From NCBI GenBank assembly GCA_037903355.1, contig JBAJFE010000014.1, forward strand, positions 7,068,001 through 7,132,000: 64,000 bases of DNA. Direction: 5' to 3'. The first letter of the stretch is position 1; every line of letters begins with the position of its first letter. Below the pieces are notes generated by a model. The model had not been told where the DNA came from. It did no database searches and saw only the letters and a program-made list of their open reading frames with translations. This document shows positions 21,512-34,098 of the stretch, piece after piece. This DNA is from Trichuris trichiura. Taxonomy: Eukaryota > Nematoda > Enoplea > Trichinellida > Trichuridae. The position numbers were made by a program, and so were the translations under genes.

Positions 21512-22097
21512 CTACAGCGCCTTCAGATCGCCACCTGCCTTACGCATAAAGCGTTACGTCGGCCAATCCGCCAGTGTGTACAGTAAAAATGTGCAGCAAG
21601 AGGTATAGCTGAGTTGCGACCATTTCACAAGTTAATAATTGGTCATCTATACCACATATATTATGGTTGGCTATACTGCACGAACACGGTCTTCTCCCCG
21701 CGTCGAACTGTCAGGTTTGCCTTTGGTTAGGTGATGTTATCTACTACATTATCTCAAATCATCCCATTAATTCTACCACAGTTACCTTGGTTTATCTGGG
21801 CAAGTTAGCCCTTTTGGGCCACTGCTGCATCAGTCGGTCTGTAGCGACGGCCTCAGCTGCGTAATCGAAACACACTGCACACCAACGTACCTGCCTCCTC
21901 AGCTACCGTTAGTTGTTGACGTGGTTTTTCCCTTTTCTCTGTAGTTCATCCGTTAGTATTGCCGCTACTGCTTTTGTCGTTGAGTAAAGGATTATTTTCT
22001 TGCATGCATCAGGCACGGCATGGCGATTTCAGGTCAAATAACTGTAACCTAATCATGTTCAGCAATGGGCTGCAAGTAGTGCAGATTTCCTGTAGAG

Positions 22098-22722
22098 TTT
22101 TAGTTTTTCGTTCTCTTTCGTCCTAATGGATGCGTTTTGTAAACATTTCTTGTAAACTTTTTGTGGTTTATAACCCGTTCTTTAAAATAACGTTTATTTC
22201 ATAAACGTTAAGTAGCGAAGCTTTCGAATCAATGGAGACCCGTCATCAGCGATAAGTGGGCCGCCCATCGGGTCGGTCTTCACGTTAGCAAGCCATTCCA
22301 TCCTACCGACTTTGACAGAGACCTCAGCCGTCGGGCCTTGGTCCCACCTAGTCAGTCAGACAGTGCAGCGAGCACCCAACCGACTTTCAACGACGGCGAC
22401 AAAATCAACAAAGAGCAACAACGAGCAAACAAACGATATATACCCGTCTGTTCTAAACAAGCGGATTAATCGCCGTCGTGAAAGGCCGGCCGGGTGCTCG
22501 CTGCACCGTCTGACTGACTAGGTGGGACAAGGGCCCGAAGGTTTGAAACAAAGCTGACAGCTGTCTCTGTCAAAGTCGGTCGGATGGAATGGCTTGCTAA
22601 GATGAAGACCGACCCGACGGGCGGCACACTTATCGCTGATGACGGGTCTCGACTGACCCAAAGGATTTATTTCATAAAAGTTATTTTAAAGAACGGGTTT
22701 TATATCACAAAAAACTTTTACA
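22098..22722. mobile_element. Long hairpin retroelement (625 bp)
   Basis: Inverted arms of over 200 bp run from ACCCGTTCTTTAAAATAAC inward through CGGGTCGGTCTTCA to GTGCAGCGAGCACCC, with a short unique centre. Flanks carry AGATTTCCTGTAGAG (22083-22097) and AGATTTCCCGTAGAG (22723-22737), a 15-bp target duplication with one mismatch. The left arm has a complete hammerhead-like core. The right-arm core (22636 onward) has lost the G of GAAA. Confidence 0.8.
22213..22249 (-). ncRNA. Hammerhead-like core with closed short stem III
   Basis: Minus strand: CTGATGA (22249-22243), C, GGGTC, loop, GATTC, GAAA, then AGCTTCGCTA. The last part can close a short stem III (A-G-C / G-C-T) and leaves A as the cleavage-position base. 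This is the most complete copy in the window, although stem I is not evident. Confidence 0.5.
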
Positions 22723-22949
22723 AGATTTCCCGTAGAGAACATAAGTAGGCCACGTAGAGCGCTTTCCAGGCACTGAGTGAAGAGGTGCAGGACCGTTCGT
22801 TGCCAGCCATAGCCTTCAGTACAACAGCAACCACTTCCTGCTTGACGAGTACAGCCTATTGCTTGACTGAAGGATGAAAGGAAGGCGTAAAATGTAAGCA
22901 AACCCTAGAGTGAGACAACAACAGGTTGCTGTTGTTTGACCTAATAACG

Positions 22950-23977
22950 CATGGGTTCTCAAAGTGGGCGATGGGAACCCTCTGCGGGGGCGTCAGGAAT
23001 CACATAACAGGAACTCTGGCAGAATTATCCCTTGCGCAGAAGGGCTCGCGGAGAAACCGTTGTAAGAGTGCTGACTGTTCATACAGGCGATGGCACACCT
23101 TTACATCTTATCATTGCTGTTTACGTTGAAAAAATACTGGTGAAGCAAAGCGCTGTTGGCCTCGGAATGGTTGAATTAGCTTGCAAATTATCAAAGTCGT
23201 ATTCTGAAGATTTCAATCCGTGTAAGCCCAGTGTTACTGTCGTGAATTAGCAGACTTAAATTTTGAATTTCCAATTCCCAGTAAGGTTTTCGTTGTCTAC
23301 GAGCTTTCAGTTTTCCTCAGCGAAAGTATGTCTAATGATTGAAAAGTGTTCTGATGCTGTGGAACCATCAAAACAGGCGGATTCACTTTTGACTTTGTTA
23401 CTCACTACGCTCATTACTTTGTTACTTCTTTGTTACTCACTACGCTACTTTTGACTTTGTTACTCACTAAGCGTGGTTAACTCAGTCGTTCGCTGAACTC
23501 TTTTTCTTGACTAAATACGAGAGGTATTCGGAAAGTTCCTGGAAAGACGTTGCAGTGTCTAACAGGGCGCCAACCGATGGGCCAAAACATGTTTAATCAT
23601 ATCTCCGCTATCTTCGGACTTGTACGGTAAGGTAGCTTCATTCGACGCTGCGCAAGCGTGGTACAAGCTGCTCCTAAAGTAATCATTTTTCTCGCGATAT
23701 GAAAAGTCTTTGTTTTGAGGTCAGTGCTAACATTAAATTTCTATCTAAGCTTGGTTGGCAGCCGAAGATGACTATATAGTCGTTACAGCAGGCTTACGGA
23801 AGTAGTGCACTATCTAAATTGGTTGTCTATGAGTGGACAAGGCGTTTCAAATAGGGCAGAGAGACCATCGAAGATGACCGGAGTCGAAGTCTTTTCTGCA
23901 AGATTTTCTCAGGAATAGTGGTATTGCAAAAATTTTCCCACAGCGGGCGATGGAGCAAAAAAGTTTGAGAACCGATG
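22950..23977 (+). mobile_element. Deleted BED-hAT copy (1,028 bp) carrying a mariner fragment
   Basis: Ends CATGGGTTCTCAAAG and the complement of CATCGGTTCTCAAAC. Perfect 8-bp duplication TAATAACG at 22942-22949 and 23978-23985. Retains the 5' region shared with 31725-32141 and a 3' end shared with the full copies. Has no transposase of its own. Confidence 0.85.
23527..23877 (+). pseudogene. Mariner transposase N-terminal fragment
   Basis: Starts near a mariner-like end (TATTCGGAAAGTTCC). The frame then reads IKFLSKLG, QQAYGSSALSKLVVYEW and GRETIEDDRS, the N-terminal helix-turn-helix region of mariner transposases, with two stop codons. It ends where hAT 3' sequence resumes. A decayed fragment. 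Confidence 0.75.
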
Positions 23978-23985
23978 TAATAACG

Positions 23986-24729
23986 TCTTAACTCAGCGCC
24001 AGCAGCAAAGCGTCTGTGTTCGATCGTATCTGCGTGAATCCATTGGGGGTCGAAGAGCGAGAGTGCGAAAGTCCCATTGATATGATCACAGAAAACATCG
24101 CATCTTATTCGCCTCTTCAATTGATCCAAGCATGTTTGTAATTTCGTATGTGGTGGTTATGAAAAAGATTGTTATTCACTAAGCTATTCAACTTAGTGAC
24201 TGCATCCCGAGCGATCAACCAAAATAGTCGCTGCCTGCAGCACATGAATTCTATTTGTAAAAGAGTAACTGCATGCCCGAAAGTTTTAAAAAATTAAGCC
24301 GCCATAAAGCAGCTACGACGCAAAGAGTTTCAATGCATCAAAGCAGTCAAAATTTCGCTGACCCTGACCTTAGTTGCTCAGGGAAAATATTTCTCAGTTG
24401 ACAAAGCTGCTGGATTATTGAAGTTCACCTGTACCGTTTTCTGTCTTCACACGAGTTTTGCCAGTGAGTTTCCAGGCACCAGGCACCTGATTTAAGAATG
24501 AAGATACTGTTGTACGTTTCCTTCAAGCGAAGGAAAAGCCATATCCGCAATGCCCGTGTGCCCCCGCGATCACCCTGTGAAGCTGAGAGCAGAAGGGAAT
24601 GATCCAGCGTGGAGATACTACAGAGCGCAGCGCAAGACAAAGGTGTTCTTGCGTACAGGTACTTGGTTCAAGGGTAAAGCCACGTATTTGCAGACACGTA
24701 CTCTTTTAATTTTAATGCGTCCTTCATAG
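23986..24729. other. No recognised feature
   Basis: A minus-strand open frame (about 24129-23980) ends at the hAT insertion site but matches no known family. Confidence 0.35.
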
Positions 24730-24961
24730 AGCACAAGTTTTTCTTCATGAGATCAATCCTGCTGATATATCTGTGAAGCAACCACTACGCAAAGTTATGA
24801 TTTCGCTCAAAGGAATCAAACATTACCGAAGTTACATTCGCCACTGCGAACAGTTCTATGGCAGACTTATAGAAATCAGCAGGAGAGATGCAGTAGCTTG
24901 GAAAGAGCCCATGCGACACTTAGATGTGGAATCGTTACAAGGCCTCACTATCATCCCTGCG
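24730..24961 (+). CDS. Candidate internal exon, function unknown
   Basis: Open in one frame, preceded by a pyrimidine-rich acceptor (CGTCCTTCATAG) and followed by a good donor (GCG then GTAAAT). It encodes about 77 residues rich in Arg, His and Lys, with ISLKGIKHYRSYIRHCEQFY, and shows no repeat similarity. No adjoining exons were identified, so it may be an isolated exon or a chance frame. Confidence 0.3.
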
Positions 24962-25281
24962 GTAAATAAAATGCTATACTGTTGTTCATTGTTTTGTAAA
25001 TAAAACTGTCTTGTTGTTTTGGATGATGAATGGGATGGACATGTGATAACACACAGTGGCTGTAACACGCACAGGCGTTACCTTCTCGTACGTATGTGAA
25101 CCGTAATCATAAGCTATTTGTGTGCGTTGTGGAAACTTTAACCTGAGCCTATCAGCCTATCCTGAATGCAGACTTCTATTTGTGAAATTGCTGGCTATCC
25201 CGTTCTGCCTTTATTGGCAAGCATGCCGTCCCTCCGATTGAACCCTTACTTAAATCTAAGCCGAAATTTAAACCTTACGTT
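24962..25281. other. No recognised feature
   Basis: Nothing recognised before the hairpin element. Confidence 0.4.
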
Positions 25282-25295
25282 AAGGCTTACATAAT

Positions 25296-25616
25296 TTTTC
25301 ATAAGGCTGTTTTGTCTTGCCCGTTGTTGGTTTCTGAAATAACCAAAGAAAACGCCTTACCAACGGATGGATGAGCAGTTATTAAGGAAAAATTCAGAAC
25401 AAACTAACACTTTCAGAGCTTTCGGGACCACCCTAGTCCCCTTCGTCAGAGATGACATTACCATCATTACCAATTTTCCTTTAATAGCTGCTCATCCATC
25501 CGTTGGTAGGGTGTTTGCTTTAGTTATTTCAGAGACCAACAACAGGCAAAACAAAAAGCCATAAGAGAAACTCCATCATGAAAACGCTCAAACCTGTTAG
25601 GAAACATTCAGTGTTC
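25296..25616. mobile_element. Hairpin retroelement (321 bp) with 14-bp target duplication
   Basis: Inverted arms (GCTGTTTTGTCTTGCC; ACCAACGGATGGATGAGCAG) with a hammerhead-like core at 25420-25449 on the minus strand. Perfect direct repeat AAGGCTTACATAAT at 25282-25295 and 25617-25630. The right side holds about 60 bp past the inverted arm. Confidence 0.8.
25420..25449 (-). ncRNA. Hammerhead-like core
   Basis: Minus strand: CTGACGA, two unpaired bases, GGGAC, loop, GTCCC, GAAA. Same family stem as in 3096-3853. Confidence 0.4.
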
Positions 25617-25630
25617 AAGGCTTACATAAT

Positions 25631-26416
25631 AGCAGAACAGGATAGCCACAAGCCTACAGTAAGAAGGCTGTGGGTTACGCGTACATTTTGGCTCATTATA
25701 AAAGTGTTATCTCGCTTAGGCAACATTGTTAGTCGCATTGAACGAGCAACAACGACATCGCCAATGCATGTGTCTCGAGATGGCTCATGTCGTGAAGCAA
25801 CAAAAGTCGAAATAACAGGAGTGGGTTCTTTCACGAATGGGTTCAAGCCAGGCTCCCAGAAGATAATCGTAGCATTTCGTGCAAGTTTATGTGGTGAAAA
25901 GTGCGGGTTTCGATAGGCGCAAAAAAGCAGGACCGGCAAGGTCGATAAAACAAATCGCTCAATTAGCGGGAGAGGTCATACGGAGGGCTAATTATGGCGA
26001 AGTCCTTCCTGAAGTTGCTAATGGTCTTCGCACTAGAGGCACCGCAATCTGAACAAAATATGCTTTTAAAATTTTGCTGTTGCCTTTACTATGGTATGCT
26101 TTACAATAATCGCCTCGTTTACTAACGCTTTCGTGTACCTGCTTTTCGGTGTTTACTTCTGAGCAGTACTGTGGGAAAAAGTCCAAAATTTGCTTTGCAG
26201 GATACTAATGTTCTCGTATCAATGTTTGCCTTCCCGGTGGGTGAGTAGTAACCGGCAGATTAACACACTCTGCTCACACCGAAGAACTACTTAAAAGCAT
26301 TGAATCATAAGCTGTCATACCTTTCTTTATTGCGTACGGTAAAGTTAGTGTGTGAACGTTTTCTGTTTTCTCGTTTCTGTTCATTCTGTTTTTGGTTTCA
26401 CTAGTTCGAAACCGTG
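25631..26416. other. 5' flank of NDUFB10, no recognised feature
   Basis: No repeat end or gene was recognised. The last part presumably holds the NDUFB10 promoter, but no motif was identified. Confidence 0.4.
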
Positions 26417-27418
26417 ATGGAAGTAGAAAGTGAAACGCTGGCAGAAAGGCGTAAAAGAGAAGACAAGGAAGCGTCAAAAGCGTTTTGGGACGTATTAGAA
26501 ATTGATTCGCGGGGCTACTTTTGTCGCCGATTTACTTTCTATGCTTGGCGGTTCTTGGACATTCCTGCAACGTGGTTTAGAGGTGAATCTACGGAAATTC
26601 TTAAGTGCTTTCGTTATAAAATTCCAGTTTAACATATCTTCTTCTCACTGATTTTCTACAGCCTTCATTCTTAACGTGTCTCACCCTTACAGAAAAAATA
26701 GTTGAACCGCTCCAAAAAGATCGGAAACTGGCGTTTTATCACCAGAAGTTCAATCGAGTACCTACGATTGATGAATGTCCGGTGACTGACCGCGTCTGTT
26801 ATGAAGAGGCCCAATGGCAGTATCATATGGACAAGTGAATTCCGTTATTAATCTTCTGAGTGTAGAAGAGCGCATTGTAGAATGGTTGACGGGTTTATAC
26901 TGGACATACTGCGCAACAGAATGAGAAACTGTCGTGTTTATTACGGAAACGAGGATTACAAATGTGCTAAATGTTTTGATGAATTTGAAGAGGCCGAACT
27001 GAATTATTATATCAAATGTGATTTTCGCCCCTTTGAGTACTGATTTTACTTGCGAAAACTTTTAGATGGCGAAATAGGGGCTCGTGGAGATGTGCTCACT
27101 GCTTATATGAAGCAGAAGCACCGCATGGTTTGGGAGCGTCGTCATCCTGAAATAATGGAAGCTCGCGCTGCTGCTCGTACAGAACATAAAAAACAGTTGG
27201 AACAGGGCTACTATGACCCATCATTCTGGAAGCGAAATGATGCACGCTTGTTCAAAAACTATACAATCAGCTTGTTTGCGCCCATGGACTTCGGTGGTGT
27301 TTTCCGTGGAAAGCGAGATAATCTGTCACAGGATCCGGAGTATTATAAACGACGTGAAGAAGCGAAGGCAAAAGGCGAATGGAAGGAGCAACCAAATCCT
27401 TTTTCTGTGTGGCCTTAA
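26417..27418 (+). CDS. NDUFB10: NADH dehydrogenase 1 beta subcomplex subunit 10
   Basis: Accessory subunit of mitochondrial complex I, located at the intermembrane-space side (family knowledge). Four exons by hand: 26417-26582, 26693-26834, 26881-27017, 27066-27418, with GT-AG introns of 110, 46 and 48 bp. All phases match, giving 265 residues. The match rests on FYHQKFNRVPTIDECPVTDRVC followed by EEAQWQ. This corresponds to the family's YYHRQYRRVPDITEC... block with the same Cys-x6-Cys spacing, followed by a second cysteine group (NCRVYYGNEDYKCAKC). The C-terminal half is longer than in vertebrate proteins (about 170 residues) and ends in a charged tail. The start is the only suitable ATG. 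All exons are open. Confidence 0.85.
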
Positions 27419-30233
27419 GACAACGTGTAAACGCAAACTCAAACTTTTTTAAGTTTAAGTGGAATTTAAGGCAAACTGTAACAGACTGTTGCGTCAATTT
27501 CTCTTTGTGCAAAGAAAGCAAATGAAGCTAGCGTGCGCGAGAACGTGTCTTGTTACTTTCCTTTCAGCGCTGTCATACTTGCCGCATAGCAGTCGTTATG
27601 TCTGAACTGTTATTACTCATATTATCCTACGTTATTACTGCTTGTTTTTGTGACGATTATTCTTCTGTATTGTTAATTTTGCAACAGTACTGCGCAAGGT
27701 GAACCAAACAGTATGCTTTCCTTTTTGAAGTACCGGTTTAGCGGCTCGTATCTAGTTTGTTCGTGTAACGCTTACATTAGCAGCCCACGTGTCACTAGTC
27801 AATACAGACTCTGCTTGCTTCTGTCTCCATTTTGTCCTGTCCTATGCTCCCCACTTACCTAGATTCCATGTTGTAGACTCAGGCCTGCTACATAAATTTA
27901 AGTGCACCTACGCCGTCTAAGCTTAAACCGATTTAGAGACATCGCAGACGTAGGCATAACGACTCAAACCAACAGAAAACTGCTCAATCATAATTGAGAC
28001 TGTAATTTTTACTTCTCCGTTTAATTTTCAGTTTACGCTTAAGACTCCATGCAGCAATTGTAGAACGGAAGTCAGAATTTCGTAGGTACTGATGACGCAA
28101 AGTCAACGATATGAGATCTTTCCGCTCACTGACACTCTGAGAGGCACTGTTGATAGGCTGAACTTTCACAATTCTACTTTCCGTACGGATTTCTCGTTAA
28201 TTTTCTTTATCTCTTCGCGGTATAATCTGGTCTTTCAGTTACATCTTTTATTGATGTAATCATCAAATACGGAGACCCCGGGTTGCACTTTACCCATCGG
28301 TGAAAGCTTTTGTAGCTCCCTGATTTTCGTCTTGCTTTTCTCAAGCTGCGAAAGTCTGATCGACTTTGGCAGGGACTGCTGTCAGGTTTGTTATGAGCCA
28401 TTGAGGGTCAGCCCCTCTCGTTAATTAGGCAGAGGAGCGAGCGCCCAACCTATTGACTATGGCAAAGATACCAAAAAGAATGAACGAAAGCGAGCGAATA
28501 GGCGCGACACCCGTGACGGCTCACGATACAGCTGACAAGTGGTATATGAGCCAACGTAGATCAGGCAGAGAGGCTCGAGAAAATTAAGAACAAAACTGAA
28601 GAGCGACAGAGACTTTCGGTGATGACAGGTCGTCTGAAACCTGAACGCGCTCTGTATTTCATGGTTACAAGAAAGGGTGCGACTGAAAAGACGAGTAATA
28701 CAGCGAAAGAAAAAAGAAACTTTCACAACGAACATGTCCCGTCTAGCCCCATTATTTTCTTTGCAAAAATTTCTTATCCGCACCTAAGCAAGGGCAGCCG
28801 CAGAAGAAACAACAAGTCAGTCGCTAGATCGTTTGAGTTGCGTTTTCTATGCCTAAATGACAGTGCAGACCAATTCTCTTCTCAATTCATTCGGCAGGCG
28901 GACATTTAGTCACGTACACCTTTTGTTGCGCATATCAATTGACAGGTTTACCAATTGACATGTAGCACATTTTACAGTATCATTTTTTCAGTACGAATTT
29001 TTCCGAAACCTTTGCTAGTGTAATAGCGTATTTTAACTTTACTTAGTTTTGGAAAGCATCTCCGCCATTGATGAACTTTCCTTTGATCTCTGCTGAAGAC
29101 TGAATAAGAGAAGTTCAGAAGCTCTGGACCATGCAATCTTAATTTTCCATCAGGACCAATCATAAAGAGAAGAACATTGCAATGACCTTTTAATTTTCAT
29201 CATATTATAACGTCTTTTTCGCGGTTCAATGCACTACCTGGGTACACGCGGGTAACAAACAGGAGCGAGCAGGAATAAGCCGAACAGGGCGAACCTCGCT
29301 CCCGCGTTTATGGCAGGGCGACAAACGCTGACGCACAGCTTAACCTTCCTGCATGTCTATTAGTTGCCAATAACTGGTCTCAACTGGTTCAGTGAAACAA
29401 CCTGACCGCAGTCACATTTCCGCGCTCTCCCTTTCCTCTCCCGCTACAATTCTTTATCTTATGTGAAGAATTGCGTGAATTCCTATCCACTACACGTTAA
29501 CAATATGATGCGCATTCACTAATCAATTTTGACTTGAGGACAACTTTGAGGTTCGTTTTTAGGTGCGCTTCAGCTTGGCCTAACCAGCTTGACCTCACTG
29601 ACTTGACCTAGACGACTTCAAGCCAACTTGACCTAGAAACAATTGGTCCTGTTGCCATGCCTGCACTCATGCATACAATTTGCTTGGCGTAAATTTGGTA
29701 TACGTGTTACGTATTAGGTATGCATAGTAACTATAAAGCGAGCACATATGTATGCCATATACAGTAGGCATGCAGTACATGCGCTGACCCATAGTATATT
29801 ATCAGTTCTCCAAAGTTTCTGTAACACATGCGTGATGCAGAGGTAGTGTATGGTACAAGTTCAAGGTATTCATAAAATATGCGGCATCAAGCAGCATGCT
29901 TTGCCTGTGAGCAGAGTACTTGCGAAACTAACAGTTCCTATGATATACATGTAGTATATCTGCAGTATGTACTTGTGTATGAAGAATATTTACGTCATAC
30001 ATGACTACTACGTGGCACGAATTTTTTATTATTAGAAGAGTTGCAACGTAAAAGGTATCTGTTGCTTCCAATAGAGCGCAACAATCACAACGGTATTCGC
30101 TGGGACCGCTGTCCTAACGATCACAAAAGCGATCTCCAGACACACGCACACCATTGTCTCACTCTCTATGGTACGGTTTTAAGTGTAGGCAGGTACTGAG
30201 CCACGATAAAGCAAGCTGTAACGGTCTCTGCGG
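27419..30233. other. 2.8 kb with no recognised gene or repeat
   Basis: No exon with a recognised domain, no transposon terminus and no RNA gene was found. Direct short motifs (CAGCTTGACCT-like near 29.6 kb) and TATGCATAGTA-like runs near 29.7-30.0 kb are AT-rich and degenerate. Confidence 0.4.
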
Positions 30234-31450
30234 CAGTATTTCTCAAGCGGAAGGCTGTTTGGGCTTTCCTGAGAACGTTTCCGAACGTCTGGGCTCCTTA
30301 TTCTGATTGGCTAATTTTTAGCGTACTGATTGGTCAATTTCAGCGCACTGATTGGCTGAAATAGTTGCGACGCTAGAAGATCAACTAAAGTTGTACGGAT
30401 TTATTTCTGCAAACTGTTTTTCGAGACGTCACTGAGAGCTGCTTAGCTCGGCCAGATGCGACCGAAGTAGCCTGTCGATGTTGGGCTCGATCGAGGTAAC
30501 ACGCAGACGCAGATCGCCGCGTCTGACTATTTGCAGTTGACTGCGTTTCTTCGTCACTAGGTCCGTAACGATACTAAATGCGTGCTGGACTAAACTCGAT
30601 TATGAAAGACAAATCAGTAACTTTTTCACTACATCCCATACGCCAGGGTACAACCGCGAGACTTCTTTTTGCAGCTAGAACTGCTGATAACCCTGTGACA
30701 ATCTGCCCTTCAACTCGAAGTTCGACTGCAACTCCCGCAGCTCTTCTTGCAGTGATATCTCTTGCGAAACTAGAGCGAGCGTAGGAAAAAAGCAACCGTA
30801 CTGACAAAGTGTTTCCCTAAAATGTGTGAGCAGCACACGCAATTCCCTGTCGCAAACGCGTATGCTTGCATTGTAGCTGCGTGGACAATAGACACCAAGA
30901 AAGAAAGGGAAGAAAAACGGACTCGACTTTTTACGGAGCTAGGGCAAGAGATGGTAATCGTTGACAAAATTCTGAAGCAGAGTCATTGCCACCAAGCTAT
31001 GCCAACAGGCGCTGATCGCTGGTTGAATCGTAAGCAGGTGCAAATATATCGCGAAAACTATGGCGCATTCCGATAACGCGGGCAACTATTCTCTGATGTG
31101 AATCTTGTGCTCTGCGCTCAACGCTTCTTAGCAGGAAGCTTCCCTTACTCATCCCTACGCAGGGAAGGTCACGGTGACAAACATGCGATCCGTTCTGCCG
31201 CGTGTTCTGAATGGTGATTTTCACGAGCGGTGATTGGTTCATGCGGTGGGGTGAGCAGTAACCGGCATCACGCATAGTATGCAACGTTATCTTACCCAGT
31301 GCGCACAATACCAGACCCTCGGACCTCACCTTCCGATGCACCTCCACACGACGGTCCAGGTGGAGTATGTGACCCACACAGCTCAAATGGGTCCCCCTGG
31401 ATTTCAAAAGGGCCCCCTGGTGGACTCCTGCCCCACCGTGAAAAACATTG
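30234..31450 (-). mobile_element. hAT copy with the undisturbed target of the LTR retrotransposon
   Basis: Ends CAGTATTTCTCA and the complement of CAATGTTTTTCAC. Flanks CTCTGCGG and TTCTACGG (6 of 8 identical). Homologous in inverse orientation to 7124-11904. At 31037-31056 the complement reads continuously GCGATATATTTGCACC, exactly where the other copy holds ATATA-element-ATATA. The transposase-derived segment (30450-30800) is broken and the BED part is lost. Confidence 0.8.
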
Positions 31451-31724
31451 TTCTACGGCATAGGTGTAATATCCATGGTATATGTGACCGCATGCATGAG
31501 ATATTCATGGAATTTGTGGCATGTGTCGCTCCGAATTTCAGAAGTGAACTGTATAATGCGGCACAGGTTTAAACATCCAACGCTGAAGGGGGACTGTGAA
31601 ACTACCACAGTTATTGTCAGCAGAGAGCAGCCCTTTGGAGTAAGAGTTTACTGCGTCCAACTAACACACTACAGCTGACGAACGGTCACACACGAGAGCC
31701 TAGACGTCATGACACGAGTTAGAC

Positions 31725-32141
31725 CATAGGTTCTCAAAGTGGGTCATATCGCCCCCGGGGGGCAGTGGAGAGCACAGGGGGGCAATCGGAACCCCGTGCG
31801 GGGGCGTTGGGAATCACATAAGAGGAACTCGTGCAGAATTGTCTCTAGCGCAACAAGGCTATCAGAGAGACTGGTGTAAGAGTGTTGACTGTTCATACAG
31901 GCGACGGCACACCTTTACATCCTATCATTACTGTCCGCGTCAAAAAAATACTAGTGAATCAAAGCGCTATTGGTCTCGGAATGGTTAAATTAGCTTGCCA
32001 ATTATCAGTCATGTTTTGAAAATTTCATTCCCTGTGAGCCCAATCTTATTATTTGCGAACTAGCAGGCTTAAATTTTGAATTTCCAATTTGCAGCAAGGT
32101 TTTCCTTGCCTACGCGCTTTCAGTTTTCCCCACTGAAAGTA
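31725..32141 (+). mobile_element. 5' part of a BED-hAT copy
   Basis: Starts CATAGGTTCTCAAAG and follows 22950-23340 closely (CGGCACACCTTTACATC block). Interrupted at 32142 by an element beginning CAGTAAAACCCCCG. Sequence related to the continuing hAT (GATGATTGAAAAG) resumes near 36466. Confidence 0.7.
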
Positions 32142-32429
32142 CAGTAAAACCCCCGTAAGTTGACCACCCAACAGACTGGAGAAAACTGCTCAACATAGGG
32201 AGGTGGTCAACATATGGGAACTGTGGGTATAAGTGACTCGGCTGAATAGATTAGTATCTGTAGGCGTTTTATTCTATTGCACAGCATCAACTGGAGGTCT
32301 ATTAAACCAGGAATGGGGAACCGTTTTGGTGCCGCGGGCCGTATAGAAGTTTACAAGACCGCTGGCAGGCCGGATAGAAAAAATGAAAGACAGCCTGCTT
32401 TATTTGCACGTATACTTATGAAGTTACCC

Positions 32430-34098
32430 CTAATGGGATGTTTGGAACTGTTTTTCTCTGGTGAGGCATGCGATGTCAGCTCCTAATGACATTGCTACTC
32501 GCAGCTGGTTAACCAGATTTGTGTCCGTGAGTCTCGTGCGCAGACGGCTCTTTGCGATGGTAAGTTTTGAAAAGAACTGCTCGCAGCAGTAGGTTGTTCC
32601 GAACACGGACGCGTATTTTAAAGCATGTCTCCTCAAAACGGGAAATTCATCGTTGCCTATGCACCGTTTATAGAACTCAAGCAGCGGGAAGTTGTTGTAT
32701 TTAGCTTTGAGCTCATCATCGCTTTGCAGCTGAATGATTTCGTGCTGCAATTCGTCGGTTACATCAGCTGGTTCTACATTGAATGGAATGACGAAGATGT
32801 TCAGTTGCATCCGTCTACTTTTCACATCATTCAATCTTTCGCCAAACACCTCAAGTAGTTTGGCACATTCACCGGCATACTCCGTCGTAGAAGGCTGCTG
32901 TCCCTGAAGTGTAGGGAAATGTACCATGTTGCCCTTCTCAAGTTGCTGTTTCCACAGCCTTAATTTAGCTTCAAATGCTTTCACGTTTGATACGAGTGAG
33001 CTGAGAAGCTGGTTCGGACCCTGCAGCTTGATATTCAGTTCTGACAGGTACTTGACAATGTCTACCATGAAAGCCAGGTCACATAGCCACTTTCTGTCAC
33101 TTAGTTCTCTGACAGGTTCGCTTTTGGGCTCCATGAACTGCTTAACTTCGTCACGCAGTTGGTAAAACCTCATTAGCATATTCCCGCGACTCAGCCAGCG
33201 AACTTCGCAATGATAAACGAGATCACTATATTCGGAGGAAAGTTCATTCAAAAAATCTTTAAACAGGCGGTTATTAAGCCCTTTGCTCTTAATACAGTTT
33301 ACGCACGACACGACTACTGACATCACAGTGTTGAAACGCAGCGACCGTGCGCAGAGACTCTGTTGATGTATGATACAATGGCACACTACCAAATCGTTCG
33401 GATCAAGACCGAGATTATTCATTTCCTTCTTAACAAATGCAACTAGGCTTTTTTGCAAACCAACCATAGCTGCAGCGCCGTCCGTAGTCAGACCACTTAA
33501 TTTTTCAAACTTTAACCCGAATCGTTCCATTGATAAAACGAGTTTCTCGAATATATCCTCACCCCTTGTAGTGCCATGCATGGCTTCCAGTGATAACAGT
33601 TCTTCTCGTGTCTCAAACTCTGCAGTTATCTTGCGAAGGAAAATGGGCAGTTGAACGGTATTTGCTATGTCCGTAGTCTCGTCACAAGCCAGGGAAAAAA
33701 AATTCAAAGTTACCTGCAGTACGCTTCAACCTTTTTTCAACGTCGTCTGTTAAGCCAGTGATCCAATCTGAAATAGTTCTTCGAGATAAGCTAACACTTT
33801 CAAAAAGTTCCTCACTGGCTGGCGCTAGTAACTTCGCAGCTGCCACCATGCACTCTTTCACAAATTCACCCTCTGCATGGGGCTTCAACTTCTTTGCGAT
33901 CATTTCGCTCACTACGTTACTCTTTTGAAGAACGCTGTACGCGTCGCAGTGTGGCCTGGTGAAAGCGGCTTGTTGCGACTCCAAGTTCCGTTGAAGCGCA
34001 CTGATTCTATCGAGACGCTCTTGGTCTCTTAATTCCATCAATTTTCCATGTTTTGTGCTGCAGTGCCGTTCCAGATTTGTAGTTTCCGATTCCGACAT
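32430..34098 (-). pseudogene. hAT transposase of the GTF2IRD2 type, one frameshift seen
   Basis: An N-terminal frame (34098-33682) starts within a BED-like finger (NLERHCSTKH) and ends at a run of eight T. The main frame (33707-32430, 425 residues) continues with the catalytic core: NFFSLACDETTDIANTVQLP, GLTTDGAAAMVG, CHCIIHQQSLCAR, VRWLSRGNMLMRFY. The C-terminal dimerisation motif GTTYCCEQFFSKLTIAKSRLR follows. The only visible break is a one-base change in the poly-T run near 33700. The first part of the BED finger is uncertain, with a MITE inserted just upstream at 34258. Its near-intact state makes it a likely recent source for the non-autonomous copies. Confidence 0.8.

Noticed and set aside
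22312..22521. 69-codon open frame
   Set aside because: It lies across the centre of the hairpin at 22098-22722 and has no protein features.
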